Assembly: GCF_000829695.1 (NCBI RefSeq)
Contig: NZ_BBNN01000018.1
Coordinates: 392,849-456,848, forward strand
Reading direction: 5' to 3'
Length of the DNA stretch: 64,000 nucleotides
Origin: Streptomyces sp. NBRC 110035
GTDB lineage: Bacteria; Actinomycetota; Actinomycetes; Streptomycetales; Streptomycetaceae
A program made the position numbers and the translations under genes. A model generated the notes under the pieces. It ran no database searches. It worked only from the letters and a program-made list of their open reading frames with translations, and was not told the origin of the DNA. Below are positions 34,107-44,362 of the stretch, one piece after another (the first letter of the stretch is position 1; each line of letters opens with the position of its first letter).

Positions 34107-35375
34107 TCAGACGGCCGTGACCTCCACCGCCGCCAGGTTCTTCTTGCCCCGGCGCAGCACCAGCCAGCGGCCGTGCAGCAGGTCCTCCTCCGCGGGGACG
34201 GCGTCCTCGGCGGTGACCTTGACGTTGTTCACGTAGGCGCCGCCCTCCTTCACCGTGCGCCGCGCGGCCGACTTGCTGGGCACCAGGCCGACCTCCGCGA
34301 ACAGGTCGACGACCGGACCGGGCTCGGCGACCCGGACGTGCGGCACCTCGGAGAGGGCCGCCGCCAGCGTCCGCTCGTCCAGCTCCGCCAGCTCGCCCTG
34401 GCCGAACAGCGCCTTCGACGCGGCGATCACGGCGGCCGTCTGGCCGGCGCCGTGCACCAGCGTCGTCAGCTCCTCCGCCAGGGCGCGCTGCGCTGCACGT
34501 ACCTGCGGACGCTCCGCCGTCTGCGCCTCCAGCGCCTCCAGCTCCTCGCGGGACCTGAAGGACAGGATGCGCAGGTACCTCGAGATGTCCCGGTCGTCCA
34601 CGTTCAGCCAGAACTGGTAGAACGCGTAGGGCGTGGTCATGTCCGGGTCGAGCCAGACGGCACCGCCCTCGGTCTTGCCGAACTTGGTGCCGTCCGCCTT
34701 CGTCATCAGCGGCGTCGCCAGCGCGTGCACCGCGGCGTGCGGCTCCAGGCGGTGGATCAGGTCGAGCCCGGCCGTGAGGTTGCCCCACTGGTCGCTGCCG
34801 CCCTGCTGGAGCGTGCAGCCGTAACGCCGGTACAGCTGGAGGAAGTCCATGCCCTGCAGGAGCTGGTAGCTGAACTCCGTGTAGCTGATGCCCTCGGAGG
34901 ACTCCAGCCGCCGCGCGACGGAGTCCTTCGTCAGCATCTTGTTGACGCGGAAGTGCTTGCCGACGTCCCGCAGGAACTCGATCGCGGACAGGTTCTGCGT
35001 CCAGTCGAGGTTGTTGACCATCACCGCCGCGTTCTCGCCCTCGAAGGACAGGAACGGCTCGATCTGGCCACGCAGCCGGTCCACCCAGCCGGACACCGTC
35101 TCCGGGTCGTTCAGCGTGCGCTCCGCCGTCGGGCGGGGGTCGCCGATCAGGCCCGTGGCGCCGCCGACCAGCGCCAGCGGCCGGTGCCCGGCCTGCTGGA
35201 GCCGGCGCACCGTGAGCACCTGCACCAGATGTCCGACGTGCAGTGACGGCGCGGTCGGGTCGAAGCCGCAATAGAACGTGACAGGACCGTCCGCGAGCGC
35301 CTTGCGCAAGGCGTCCTCGTCGGTGGACAGGGCGAACAGCCCGCGCCACTTCAGCTCGTCGACGATGTCCGTCAC
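34107..35375 (-). CDS. tyrS: Tyrosyl-tRNA synthetase
   Basis: A 422-aa class I synthetase that charges tRNA-Tyr. The HIGH motif is HVGH (46-49, in APSLHVGHL), the KMSKS loop is KFGKTEGG (about 232-239). Tyr-binding landmarks [20 protein letters not shown] and GGSDQWGN are intact. The C-terminal S4 domain (about 355-420: [20 protein letters not shown] and VNNVKVT) binds tRNA. Bacterial TyrS of the shorter type. No T-box element is seen in the 50 bases upstream, where the TldE-like gene ends. Confidence 0.97.
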   Translation of the reverse strand: MTDIVDELKWRGLFALSTDEDALRKALADGPVTFYCGFDPTAPSLHVGHLVQVLTVRRLQQAGHRPLALVGGATGLIGDPRPTAERTLNDPETVSGWVDRLRGQIEPFLSFEGENAAVMVNNLDWTQNLSAIEFLRDVGKHFRVNKMLTKDSVARRLESSEGISYTEFSYQLLQGMDFLQLYRRYGCTLQQGGSDQWGNLTAGLDLIHRLEPHAAVHALATPLMTKADGTKFGKTEGGAVWLDPDMTTPYAFYQFWLNVDDRDISRYLRILSFRSREELEALEAQTAERPQVRAAQRALAEELTTLVHGAGQTAAVIAASKALFGQGELAELDERTLAAALSEVPHVRVAEPGPVVDLFAEVGLVPSKSAARRTVKEGGAYVNNVKVTAEDAVPAEEDLLHGRWLVLRRGKKNLAAVEVTAV

Positions 35376-35424
35376 GGTTCTCGCGTCTCCTCGGTGCTGC
35401 TTCGGTTTCCGAACGCCTACGAGG

Positions 35425-36819
35425 TTATACGCCCTGGCTGACGGAACTCATATTGAATTCGGGGACCCGCAGCGCGGGCATCGCGGCCCTGGTGAACCAG
35501 TCGCCCCACTCCCTGGGCAGCGTCTTCTCCGTACGCCCCGCCTCCGTGGCCCGGCCCAGCAGGTCCACCGGCGACTCGTTGAACCGGAAGTTGTTGACCT
35601 CGCCGACGACCTCGCCGTTCTCGACGAGGTAGACACCGTCCCGGGTCAGCCCGGTGAGCAGCAGGGTCGCCGGGTCCACCTCGCGGATGTACCACAGACA
35701 GGTCAGCAGCAGCCCCCGCTCGGTGGCCGCGACCATCTCCTCCAGCGAGCGGTCCCCACCCCCGTCCAGGACCAGGTTGTCGATCCCGGGGGCCACGGGC
35801 AGTCCGGTCAGTCCCGCGCTGTGCCGGCTGGTGGTCAGGTGCGCCAGCTCACCCGCGCGGATCCACTCCGTGGCCGTCAGCGGCAACCCGTTGTCGAACA
35901 CCGACCGGTCGCCGCCGGAGGAGTGCGCGATCACGAACGGCGCCGACTCCAGGCCCGGCTCGTCCGGGTCGCTGCGCAGGGTCAGCGGCAGTCCGGTCAG
36001 CCGCTCGCCGACCCGGGTGCCGCCGCCCGGCCTGGAGAACACGGTGCGCCCCTCGGCCGCGTCCCGCCCGGAGGCCGACCACAGCTGGTAGATCAGCAGA
36101 TCCGCCACCGCGGTCGGCGGCAGCAGCGTCTCGTACCGGCCCGCGGGCAGATCGAGCCGCCGCTCGGCCCAGCCCAGCCGCAGGGCCAGCTCGGCGTCGA
36201 GCGCCACCGGGTCGACGTCCTCGAAGTCCCGCGTGGACCGCCCCGCCCAGGCCGACCGCGTACGGTCCGGCGACTTGGCGTTCAGCTCCAGCGTGCCGTT
36301 CGGCTGGTCGTGCCGCAGCCGCAGCCCTGCCGACGTGCCGAGATAGCTGGAGACCAGCTCGTGGTGGGCGAAGCCGTACAGCTCCCGGCCGCCGGCCCGC
36401 GCGCGTGCGAACGCCTCGCCCAGCGCCGGAGCGAAGCCGGCGAAGACGGCGGAGGAGGTCTCCGCGGGCGCCTCGGTGAACCCGGGGGACGGCGCCACGC
36501 CCGTGACCAGCGGCTGCGCGTCCTCGGCCGGACCCGCGCCCCGCGCGGCGGCCTCGGCGGCCCGCACCAGGGGCTCCAGCTCGTCGGCCGTCACCGCGGA
36601 CCGGGACACCACGCCGGAGGCGGTGCCCTCCCGGCCGTCCACGGTGGCGATGACGGTGAGCGTGCGCCCGCGGGTGACACCGTTCGTGGTGAGCGAGTTG
36701 CCCGCCCAGCGCAGATTGGCGCTCGACTGCTCGTCGGCGATCACGACACAGCCGTCGGCCCGGGAGAGCTCGAGAGCGTGCTCGACGATCTCGTGCGGCT
36801 TGCTGGTACGCGCGCTCAT
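35425..36819 (-). CDS. TldE/PmbA-like subunit of the TldD/E peptidase
   Basis: A 464-aa protein of the TldD/PmbA family without the metal-binding HExxxH motif, so it is the TldE-type, non-catalytic partner. Landmarks are [40 protein letters not shown] and [16 protein letters not shown]. It overlaps the TldD stop by 4 bases (ATGA), ensuring equal synthesis. The pair breaks down or matures small peptides, as in microcin B17 processing and CcdA degradation in E. coli. Confidence 0.88.
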   Translation of the reverse strand: MSARTSKPHEIVEHALELSRADGCVVIADEQSSANLRWAGNSLTTNGVTRGRTLTVIATVDGREGTASGVVSRSAVTADELEPLVRAAEAAARGAGPAEDAQPLVTGVAPSPGFTEAPAETSSAVFAGFAPALGEAFARARAGGRELYGFAHHELVSSYLGTSAGLRLRHDQPNGTLELNAKSPDRTRSAWAGRSTRDFEDVDPVALDAELALRLGWAERRLDLPAGRYETLLPPTAVADLLIYQLWSASGRDAAEGRTVFSRPGGGTRVGERLTGLPLTLRSDPDEPGLESAPFVIAHSSGGDRSVFDNGLPLTATEWIRAGELAHLTTSRHSAGLTGLPVAPGIDNLVLDGGGDRSLEEMVAATERGLLLTCLWYIREVDPATLLLTGLTRDGVYLVENGEVVGEVNNFRFNESPVDLLGRATEAGRTEKTLPREWGDWFTRAAMPALRVPEFNMSSVSQGV

Positions 36820-38339
36820 CGACCCGCCTCCTGCGTGGTGTTCAAAATGTTGACGCCCTTGAAGAGGGCGGACGGGCAGCCGTGCGAGACCGCCGCGATC
36901 TGTCCCGGCTGGGCCTTGCCGCAGTTGAAGGCGCCGCCGAGGACGTAGGTCTGCGGGCCGCCGACCGCCGCCATGGAGCCCCAGAAGTCGGTGGTCGTGG
37001 CCTGGTAGGCGACGTCCCGCAGCTGCCCCGCCAGCCGCCCGTTCTCGATCCGGTAGAAGCGCTGCCCGGTGAACTGGAAGTTGTAGCGCTGCATGTCGAT
37101 GCTCCACGACCGGTCGCCGACGACGTAGACGCCCCGGTCCACGCCCCCGATCAGATCCTCGGTCGACATCCCGGCCGGATCCGGCCGCAGCGACACGTTG
37201 GCCATGCGCTGCACCGGCACGTGCCCGGGGGAGTCCGCGAACGCGCACCCGTTGGACCGCTCGAAGCCGGTGAGCCTCGCGATCCGCCGGTCCAGCTGGT
37301 AGCCGACCAGCGTCCCGTCCTTCACCAGGTCCCAGGCCTGCGCCTCGACGCCCTCGTCGTCGTACCCGACGGTCGCCAGTCCGTGCTCGGCGGTGCGGTC
37401 GCCGGTGACGTTCATCAGTTCGGAGCCGTAGCGCAGCGTGCCGAGCTGGTCGAAGGTGGCGAAGGAGGTTCCGGCGTAGGCGGCCTCGTAGCCGAGGGCC
37501 CGGTCCAGCTCGGTGGCGTGCCCGATGGACTCGTGGATGGTCAGCCACAGGTTGGACGGGTCCACGACCAGGTCGTACAGGCCCGGCTCCACGCTCGGCG
37601 CGCGCATCTTCTCGGCCAGCAGCCCGGGGATCCGCTCCAGCTCGTCGTCCCAGTCCCAGCCGGTGCCCGTCAGGTACTCCCAGCCACGCCCCGCGGGCGG
37701 CGCGAGGGTGCGCATGGAGTCGAACTCGCCGCTCGAATCGTCGACGGACACCGCCGTGAACACGGGGTGGAGCCGCACCCGCTGCTGCGTGGTGACGGTC
37801 CCCGCGGTGTCGGCGTAGAACTTGTTCTCGTGCACGGTGAGCAGGGAGGCGTCCACGTGGTCCACCCCGCGCGCCGCCAGCAGCCGCGCGCTCCACTCGG
37901 CCAGCAGCCCGGCCTTCTCCGCGTCGGGCACGGTGAACGGGTCGATCCCGTACGACGACACCCAGGTCCTCTCGGAGTGCACGGGCTCGTCGGCCAGCTC
38001 GACCTTCTCCTCGGACCCGGCCGCCCCGATCACCCGGGCGGACAGCTTCGCCATCGCCACGGCCTGCGAGGCAACCCTGGCGGCGGCGTCCGGGGTGAGA
38101 TCCACGCCGGACGCGAAACCCCACGTCCCGCCGTGCACCACGCGCACCGCGTACCCCAGGTCGGTGGTGTCCGACGACCCGGCCGGCTTGGCGTCCCGCA
38201 GCCGCCAGGACGCGTCGCGCACCCGCTCCAGCCGGAAATCCGCGTGGTCCGCCCCGAGCGACCGCGCCCGCGCGAGCGCGGCGTCGGCGAGGGGACGCAG
38301 GGGCAACGCCAGGAACGACGGATCGATGTCATGGGGCAC
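36816..38339 (-). CDS. tldD: TldD-type metallopeptidase
   Basis: A 507-aa protein from GTG 38339, with AAGGGA upstream; an ATG at 38378 would add 13 residues. The catalytic zinc motif HESIGH (in LTIHESIGHATELDRALGYE) is intact, followed further on by the third ligand region near GHVPVQRMANVSLRPDP. C-terminal CGKAQPGQ and the V-S-H-G-C-P segment match TldD. It forms a heterodimer with the overlapping TldE-like gene product. The operon precedes tyrS on the same strand. Confidence 0.9.
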   Translation of the reverse strand: MPHDIDPSFLALPLRPLADAALARARSLGADHADFRLERVRDASWRLRDAKPAGSSDTTDLGYAVRVVHGGTWGFASGVDLTPDAAARVASQAVAMAKLSARVIGAAGSEEKVELADEPVHSERTWVSSYGIDPFTVPDAEKAGLLAEWSARLLAARGVDHVDASLLTVHENKFYADTAGTVTTQQRVRLHPVFTAVSVDDSSGEFDSMRTLAPPAGRGWEYLTGTGWDWDDELERIPGLLAEKMRAPSVEPGLYDLVVDPSNLWLTIHESIGHATELDRALGYEAAYAGTSFATFDQLGTLRYGSELMNVTGDRTAEHGLATVGYDDEGVEAQAWDLVKDGTLVGYQLDRRIARLTGFERSNGCAFADSPGHVPVQRMANVSLRPDPAGMSTEDLIGGVDRGVYVVGDRSWSIDMQRYNFQFTGQRFYRIENGRLAGQLRDVAYQATTTDFWGSMAAVGGPQTYVLGGAFNCGKAQPGQIAAVSHGCPSALFKGVNILNTTQEAGR

Positions 38340-38580
38340 GGGTGGAGATCCCTTCGGGCGCTTACCTGTGGTGACCATCGGAAGCAGTGAATCATGTCTC
38401 GCTGCTCGTGCTCCCCTGGGAAAAGCCGGAGCGTGAGGTCGGGAAACCACCGGCGATGGGAGGGGCGTGGGGCAGTAAGGTGGCTCAGTTGCGTGGTTCC
38501 GTCTTCCGGCGGGGGACTGCTCCCCGATGCGGCACGCGACCGAGCGGACGTATGGAATCAAGGGGGGGACCGGCCGATCC

Positions 38581-38928
38581 ATGGACGTTTTCGGTGTCCA
38601 TCACGACCTCGTCGCCGAGTACGAGGCGTTCACCAGCTCCCTCGTCGCCGTGCGGGACCCGGACATCGAGAGTCACCTCGCCGGCGAGCGCGAGCGCAGG
38701 ACCCGCTGGCCCGACCCCAAGCTCGCTCTGAACCCCACCTTCCGCAGCGGAGGAACGGTCGCCTCGCTGTGCGACGACGGTCTGCTGCATCCGATGTGCC
38801 GGGAGTACTTCCGGCACAAGAAGCACCCGAACGACCCTGGCAGCCGCACTGTTCGGCCTGGACGAGGTCGAGGGCGGCGACATACAGCTCGACATCCTCA
38901 ACCTGTTCGGTGAGGGCGGGCAGGAGTA
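38581..38928 (+). pseudogene. Remnant of a DEAD/DEAH-type helicase gene, 5' end plus an unrelated or own 3' tail
   Basis: The first 80 codons (MDVFGVHHDLVAEYEAFTSS then LVAVRDPDIESHLAGERERR, WPDPKLALNPTF, SGGTVASLCDDGLLHPMCRE) match the start of large superfamily 2 helicases, which often sit in anti-phage islands. After about 38825 the frame becomes arbitrary, while the +1 frame reads TLAAALFGLDEVEGGDIQLD then ILNLFGEGGQE and a stop at 38928, which looks like a real protein C-terminus. So an internal deletion joined the two. A strong AAGGGGGGG precedes the start. Confidence 0.55.
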
Positions 38929-39008
38929 GGACACGCGGGTACAGACCGGCGGGCGGGTACGGGAGCAACTCCCGTACCCGCCCGCAACCGGCCACGTACG
39001 ACGCGAAC

Positions 39009-39203
39009 TCAGCTGTCCAGAGACGCGCCGGCCGAGAGTGCCGCGAACGCCGCCCAAGCGGTCGGCGTCACGACGAGGGGACGGATTCGCTTGTCCTTGG
39101 AGTCGCGGATGTGGACGGCCTCGGGGCGCACGGCGACCTCGATGCAGTTGCCGCCGCCACTGCCGCTGTAGCTGCTCTTGAACCAGGCCAGTTCGGTGCT
39201 CAT
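39009..39203 (-). CDS. DUF397 small acidic protein
   Basis: A 64-aa protein with the DUF397 pattern: LAWFKSSYSGSGGGNCIEVA, VHIRDSKDKRIRPLVV and TPTAWAAFAALSAG. It overlaps the XRE regulator gene by 4 bases and is almost certainly co-translated with it. In Streptomyces, such proteins pair with WhiJ-like regulators and may act as their antagonists. Confidence 0.9.
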   Translation of the reverse strand: MSTELAWFKSSYSGSGGGNCIEVAVRPEAVHIRDSKDKRIRPLVVTPTAWAAFAALSAGASLDS

Positions 39204-40063
39204 AGCGCTCCTTGCATCTCCCTCAGCAGCAGGTCCACAGTGGCCATACGACTCAGGGCCTGTGACCGCATCTTCCCATAGCGCTGGAGCATGGAACTCA
39301 CCAATTTCGGCTCGGTCGACAGAGTGCTGCTGTCGTGTCCCTCGACGTAGCCGACCCACTGGTGGTTGTCGCGTTCAGCGAGGTACATCTGGCCGTCGAC
39401 CCCGGAGTGATCCTCCTGTCGGAGGGGCATGACGAGGATCTCGACGTTCCGTCGGCTGCCCTGTTCCAAGAGGTTGCCGATGACCGCCCGTGCCACCTCG
39501 GCACCCCCGAGGTGACGTTCGAGAACCGCTTGTTCGATGAGGAAGGAGAACGCCGTGTTCGGGCGCTCGTCCAAGAGGCGCTGTCGTTCTTGCCGGGCGG
39601 CCACTTGCCGTTCGAACTGCTCCTCCGACAGCGGAGGAATCTGCCGGTCGAAGATCGCTCGGATGTATCCTTCCGGCTGCAACAACCCAGGAACCGCCCG
39701 GCACTCATACGCGTACAAGGAGATCGCCTCCTCCTCGATCCCCGCCCACTGCCGGAACCACGAAGCGAGCCCCGCCCTCCGCGTCAGACTCTTTGCCGCC
39801 GCCGTGAGGACCTTGACCGCGACCGGCCCCAGGACCTCCTCCGCGCGGGCGGGCAGGTCCGCCGGCGGGAACCGCTTTCCCTGCTCGATCTTGGCGACGT
39901 ACGCGGCCGAGTACCGCACTCGCACCGCGAACTCCTCCTGTGTCAGGCCGGATTCCTCGCGCAGGGCCTTGAGGACCGCGCCGAAGGTCTTCAGGCTGTC
40001 GGAGAGTTCCGCTTCCGTGCCGTTCGCGCCGCCGTTCCCGCCTCCGCCGTGGTCCGCCCTCAT
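39200..40063 (-). CDS. WhiJ-like XRE regulator with DUF5753
   Basis: A 287-aa regulator. The helix-turn-helix is at about 25-80 (LKALREESGLTQEEFAVRVR and YSAAYVAKIEQGKRFPP). The rest is the DUF5753 ligand or partner domain (WAGIEEEAISLYAYECRAVP, GLLQPEGYIRAIF, FSFLIEQAVLERHLGG, VDGQMYLAERDNHQWVGYVE). With DUF397 and the divergent histidine-kinase-like ATPase it forms the three-gene whiJ/abaA-type module repeated many times in Streptomyces genomes, which tunes development and antibiotic production. Confidence 0.9.
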   Translation of the reverse strand: MRADHGGGGNGGANGTEAELSDSLKTFGAVLKALREESGLTQEEFAVRVRYSAAYVAKIEQGKRFPPADLPARAEEVLGPVAVKVLTAAAKSLTRRAGLASWFRQWAGIEEEAISLYAYECRAVPGLLQPEGYIRAIFDRQIPPLSEEQFERQVAARQERQRLLDERPNTAFSFLIEQAVLERHLGGAEVARAVIGNLLEQGSRRNVEILVMPLRQEDHSGVDGQMYLAERDNHQWVGYVEGHDSSTLSTEPKLVSSMLQRYGKMRSQALSRMATVDLLLREMQGAL

Positions 40064-40229
40064 CGCCGCGTGCCTCCCGTGTTCGCCTGTTCACGCCTCG
40101 CTCAACCCCGCCCGAACCGCCCAGGGGCACGGGGAGTTACCCACCCAGTCCAGAGTGTGCGCCGATACAGCCACGCCTGTATGGGTGTCGTCCCTGTTGA
40201 GGCCGGGAACGGCACGGAACGCTGGCCGC

Positions 40230-40703
40230 ATGCCAGCACCACGGGCCCAAGAGGCCGTAACCGTAAGTGTGTTCGCCCAGCGCTTCTCCGCCACCCGTCG
40301 TGGCGCACGGCTCGCCCGCAGACTCGCCACCCACCGGCTCGACCTGTGGCACCTTCCCCACGGCAGCCCGGCCTCCGACACCATCACCCTCGTCGTGGCC
40401 GAACTCGCCTCCAACGCGGTCCTCCACGGCCACGTCCCGGGACGCGACTTCGAGCTGCGGCTCACGTACGACCGGTCCGCGGGCCTCGTCCACGTCGAGG
40501 TGTCCGACACCCACCCGGGGCACCCGGAGTTCTCCGAGCCGGTGGGCCATCCGTCCGCGGACACCGACGGTGGGAGAGGCCTGCTCCTGGTGGAAGCCGT
40601 CGCCGACCGCTGGGGCGTGAACGGGCGGACGGGGCCGGGCAAGACCGTGTGGGCCGAGTGTGCGGTCCATGTCCCGGACGACCCGCGTCCGGTTCAGCCT
40701 TAG
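40230..40703 (+). CDS. Anti-sigma-factor-like ATP-binding protein (AbaA-type)
   Basis: A 157-aa HATPase_c protein with the N box TITLVVAELASNAVLHGH and the glycine-rich loop TDGGRGLLLVEAVADRWGV. There is no transmitter His and no sensor domain, the design of RsbW/SpoIIAB-like and AbaA-like regulators in Streptomyces. It is divergent from the WhiJ-like gene, completing the module. The start ATG 40230 has GGAACG upstream. Partner unknown. Confidence 0.85.
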   Translation: MPAPRAQEAVTVSVFAQRFSATRRGARLARRLATHRLDLWHLPHGSPASDTITLVVAELASNAVLHGHVPGRDFELRLTYDRSAGLVHVEVSDTHPGHPEFSEPVGHPSADTDGGRGLLLVEAVADRWGVNGRTGPGKTVWAECAVHVPDDPRPVQP

Positions 40704-40759
40704 TTGATGATTATCTTCCGCAACAACCACCTACGCGTGCCGAGTTGTTCTTTCGGTCA

Positions 40760-40984
40760 GTGCCGGTAGGGGCGGGTAGGCTTGTCGGCCTGTTCGAGTT
40801 GACGGTGGGTGAGCGGCGGCAGGACAAGCTGCCCTTCCCGGACCCCGAGGGGATCACCGGACGGTCACCGGTGTGGCGCTGGGGAGACGTCAATGCCTGG
40901 CTCGCCCAGTTCGGCGAGGGTGACGACGTACACCCACCCACCCGGGAAGAGGCCCTGACCATCGACTTCCTGCTGCCCGAGTGA
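40760..40984 (+). CDS. Short HTH protein (AlpA/MerR-like), start uncertain
   Basis: About 74 residues from a GTG at 40760. The segment LVGLFELTVGERRQDKLPFP and PEGITGRSPVWRWGDVNAWL resembles the excisionase-like HTH in which the P-D-P...R-x-x-V-W-R-W-x-D-V..W ending is conserved. The frame ends with TGA at 40982-40984, but the same frame continues as a further plausible protein from 40985. So either two genes, or one gene broken by a stop. No ribosome-binding site can be named. Confidence 0.5.
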   Translation: MPVGAGRLVGLFELTVGERRQDKLPFPDPEGITGRSPVWRWGDVNAWLAQFGEGDDVHPPTREEALTIDFLLPE

Positions 40985-41014
40985 CAGCGCACCCTGGACG
41001 ACGGCCTGCCCCTG

Positions 41015-41437
41015 GTGCACTTCGCCGCCGCCGAGACCGGGGACGGCCGGGACGAGGAGCGGGAGACGGTCCAGCGGCTGCTGGAGGGCACGCTGGCGCT
41101 GCCCGGTGTCCTGGAGCGCATCGCGGCGATTCCCGTGCCCAGGAGGGAGCAGCAGCGGCTCACCGTCGTGTGCGCGGTCCTCACCGACCGGCTCAGCAGC
41201 GTGGTGCTTCGCATTGGTCACGACGCGGTGTGGGCGGGCCTCGCTTCCCAGGGCGCGGAGAGCGAGCTGCGTCTCCAGCCCGTCGGCACGGCACAGGCCC
41301 CGGGCGCGTTCCCGGTCTCCCGCCTCGGTCTCGGGCGTGACGCCACGGTCGGTGACCTCCTGCTCGTCCAGACGAACGGCCCCGACGACACCCCGGTCAC
41401 CCCGGTCACCCCGATCACCCCGGTCGGCCTGGACTGA
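41015..41437 (+). CDS. Uncharacterised protein, perhaps the 3' part of a split gene
   Basis: From GTG 41015, 140 aa. It has helices (TVQRLLEGTLALPGVLERIA, IPVPRREQQRLTVVCAVLTD) and strands, and ends in a TPVTPVTPITPVGLD tail made by near copies of the 9-base unit CACCCCGGT. No family recognised. The frame is the same as that of the HTH fragment before it, separated by a single TGA codon. Confidence 0.45.
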   Translation: MHFAAAETGDGRDEERETVQRLLEGTLALPGVLERIAAIPVPRREQQRLTVVCAVLTDRLSSVVLRIGHDAVWAGLASQGAESELRLQPVGTAQAPGAFPVSRLGLGRDATVGDLLLVQTNGPDDTPVTPVTPITPVGLD

Positions 41438-41482
41438 GTCCGGGCGCAGCCGTCACCCCCGTCCCTGCGAAGAAGGGACGCC

Positions 41483-42116
41483 GTGCCCGGCATCACGACC
41501 GTCGTCGCCCAGGCCCTGCACACCGCCGCGACCGTCCTGCGGGAGGAAGCGCCCCAGGACGGCATGGTCCTCGGGGAGCTGTGGGAGCGGATTCTCGTGC
41601 GGAGCCCGGGGCTGCGGGAGGACTGGGCACAGGTCATGCGTGGCTCTTCACAGGAGGTCGTCACCCCCTTCAAGAGCTGCTCGCCGTCTCCTGCGCGTGC
41701 CCGGCCTCGATCCCGTCCCGCGCTCCGCCCTCCAGCGCCTCACCGCCCGGCTCGACGGAGTCCGGCTCCTGCCCGCCGGGGCGCCGGAGCCCCGATGGGC
41801 CCCCGACCGGCGCAACGCCCGCTACGCCCACGCCCTGGTCCTCGCCGAACTCGTCCTGCGCGGTGCCTCCTGCGAACTCGGCGACGGTCGCGAGATCGCC
41901 GTCGACGGGATGCTCGTGACCATGTGGCGCCTCTTCGCGGTACTGTCCCCGGCCGGCGGCCCCATGGAGCGGTACGCGCATCTGGTGGCACAGGGGAGGA
42001 TCAAGCTGAGGCCGGTCACCGCCGCCGATCGGCATGACATGCCGCACTACGAGGTGGCGGAGGACGCCGACCCTCTGGCGCTGCTGCCGGCCGAGCGCGA
42101 AGAGGACGAGCGTTGA
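41483..42116 (+). pseudogene. Frame-shifted gene preceding the PIN toxin
   Basis: Coding character is seen first in the frame starting at GTG 41483 (MPGITTVVAQALHTAATVLR, then EEAPQDGMVLGELWERILVR and so on to about 41660). It then moves to another frame (VPGLDPVPRSALQRLTARLD ... PLALLPAEREEDER) that ends at 42116, overlapping the PIN gene start. A frameshift near 41660-41700 would join them. As an alternative, the second part alone from GTG 41697 (139 aa) might be an independent partner gene. Not recognised as a known antitoxin. Confidence 0.45.
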
Positions 42117-42508
42117 TCTGCATGGACACCTCGGCGCTGGTCACCTGGATGACCCGGCGCAACCACTGGGGAGCGGTGGACGCCTTCCTCCAGCAGCGGG
42201 TCACGGAGCCGCTCGCCACGAGCATGCTCGGCTTCGTGGAGACCGTACGGACCCTGGACCTCATGGGGCACTTCCCCGAGGCGATGGAGGACCTGGACGC
42301 CCGAATCACCGAGATCCTCCTCACGCGAGAGGTGCGTGAGGGAGCGGCCCTGCTCGTGGGACGCCTGAGGACGCTGGAGGCGATCCACGTGGCCGGCGCG
42401 CTCTCGCTGCGGGACGACCTGGCCGCCCTGGTGACCTATGACCGCAGAATGCTCGAGACCGCTCGCGCCGAGGGCCTGCCCGCTCACGCACCTGGTATGA
42501 ACGACTGA
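42113..42508 (+). CDS. PIN-domain protein (VapC-like)
   Basis: A 131-aa PIN nuclease-fold protein starting MICMDTSALV at a TTG that overlaps the previous stop (TTGA). The first acidic residue of the active site is the Asp in MDTSAL, a second is near GFVETVRTLDL (Glu), and LEAIHVAGALSL with Asp in DDLAALVTYDRRML supplies the rest. VapC toxins cut tRNA or rRNA and are encoded after their antitoxin, as the overlap suggests. The upstream partner looks damaged, so toxicity may be reduced or the pair may be unusual. Confidence 0.75.
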   Translation: MICMDTSALVTWMTRRNHWGAVDAFLQQRVTEPLATSMLGFVETVRTLDLMGHFPEAMEDLDARITEILLTREVREGAALLVGRLRTLEAIHVAGALSLRDDLAALVTYDRRMLETARAEGLPAHAPGMND

Positions 42509-43399
<891 letters not shown>

Positions 43400-43404
43400 A
43401 CGAC

Positions 43405-44172
43405 ATGAGCGGAATTCTCGAGGGCAAGCGCGTCCTGATCACCGGTGTGCTGATGGAGTCCTCCATCGCCTTCCACACGGCCCGGCTGGCCCAGGAACAG
43501 GGCGCCGAGATCATCCTGACCGCCTTCCCGCGGCCCACGCTGACCGAACGCATCGCCAGGAAGCTGCCCAAGCCCACCAAGGTCATCGAGCTCGACGTGA
43601 CCAACGAGGAGCACCTGGGCCGTCTCGCGGACGTCGTGGGCGAGGAGCTCGGCGGCCTCGACGGCGTCGTGCACTCCATCGGCTTCGCGCCGCAGGACGC
43701 GCTGGGCGGCAACTTCCTCAACACGCCGTTCGAGTCGGTCGCCACGGCCATGCACGTCTCGGCGTTCTCCCTGAAGTCGCTGACCATGGCCTGCCTGCCG
43801 CTGATGCAGAACGGCGGCTCCGTCGTCGGCCTCACCTTCGACGCGCAGTACGCCTGGCCGCAGTACGACTGGATGGGCCCGGCCAAGGCCGCCCTGGAGG
43901 CGACCAGCCGCTACATGGCGCGTGACCTGGGCAAGCAGAACATCCGCTGCAACCTGATCTCGGCGGGTCCGATCGGCTCCATGGCCGCCAAGTCCATCCC
44001 GGGCTTCGGCGAGCTGGCCTCCGTGTGGGACCACCGTGCCCCGCTGGAGTGGGACCTGACGGACCCGGAGCCGGCCGGCCGCGGTGTCGTCGCCCTGCTG
44101 AGCGACTGGTTCCCGAAGACCACGGGCGAGATCGTGCACGTGGACGGCGGACTGCACGCCGTCGGCGCCTAG
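43405..44172 (+). CDS. fabI: Enoyl-ACP reductase FabI, InhA-type
   Basis: A 255-aa NADH-dependent enoyl-ACP reductase. Start GKRVLITGVLMESSIAFHTA is the InhA-type cofactor loop. The active-site Tyr and Lys are in YAWPQYDWMGPAKAALEATS (Y-x6-K spacing). HSIGFAPQDALGG matches the substrate loop, and the C-terminus TTGEIVHVDGGLHAVGA is conserved. Like InhA it should be sensitive to the same inhibitor classes, though this is not tested here. Probably one operon with fabG. Confidence 0.95.
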   Translation: MSGILEGKRVLITGVLMESSIAFHTARLAQEQGAEIILTAFPRPTLTERIARKLPKPTKVIELDVTNEEHLGRLADVVGEELGGLDGVVHSIGFAPQDALGGNFLNTPFESVATAMHVSAFSLKSLTMACLPLMQNGGSVVGLTFDAQYAWPQYDWMGPAKAALEATSRYMARDLGKQNIRCNLISAGPIGSMAAKSIPGFGELASVWDHRAPLEWDLTDPEPAGRGVVALLSDWFPKTTGEIVHVDGGLHAVGA

Positions 44173-44362
44173 CGGCCCGATCGTCCTGTCGCGTCCTTTC
44201 CGCAGGAGTCGTCGAGGGTCCGTACCCCGGAGAGTGCGGGCCCTCGGCCGTGTCACCCGACCGGCTCAGCAGGACAGGCGGGGTCCGGCGCCGGCAGGGG
44301 ACCGTGGAGTACGCGTCCGCCGCGTGATCCCCCCTCCCCAGCACGGCCGAGGAGGTCCCCTT

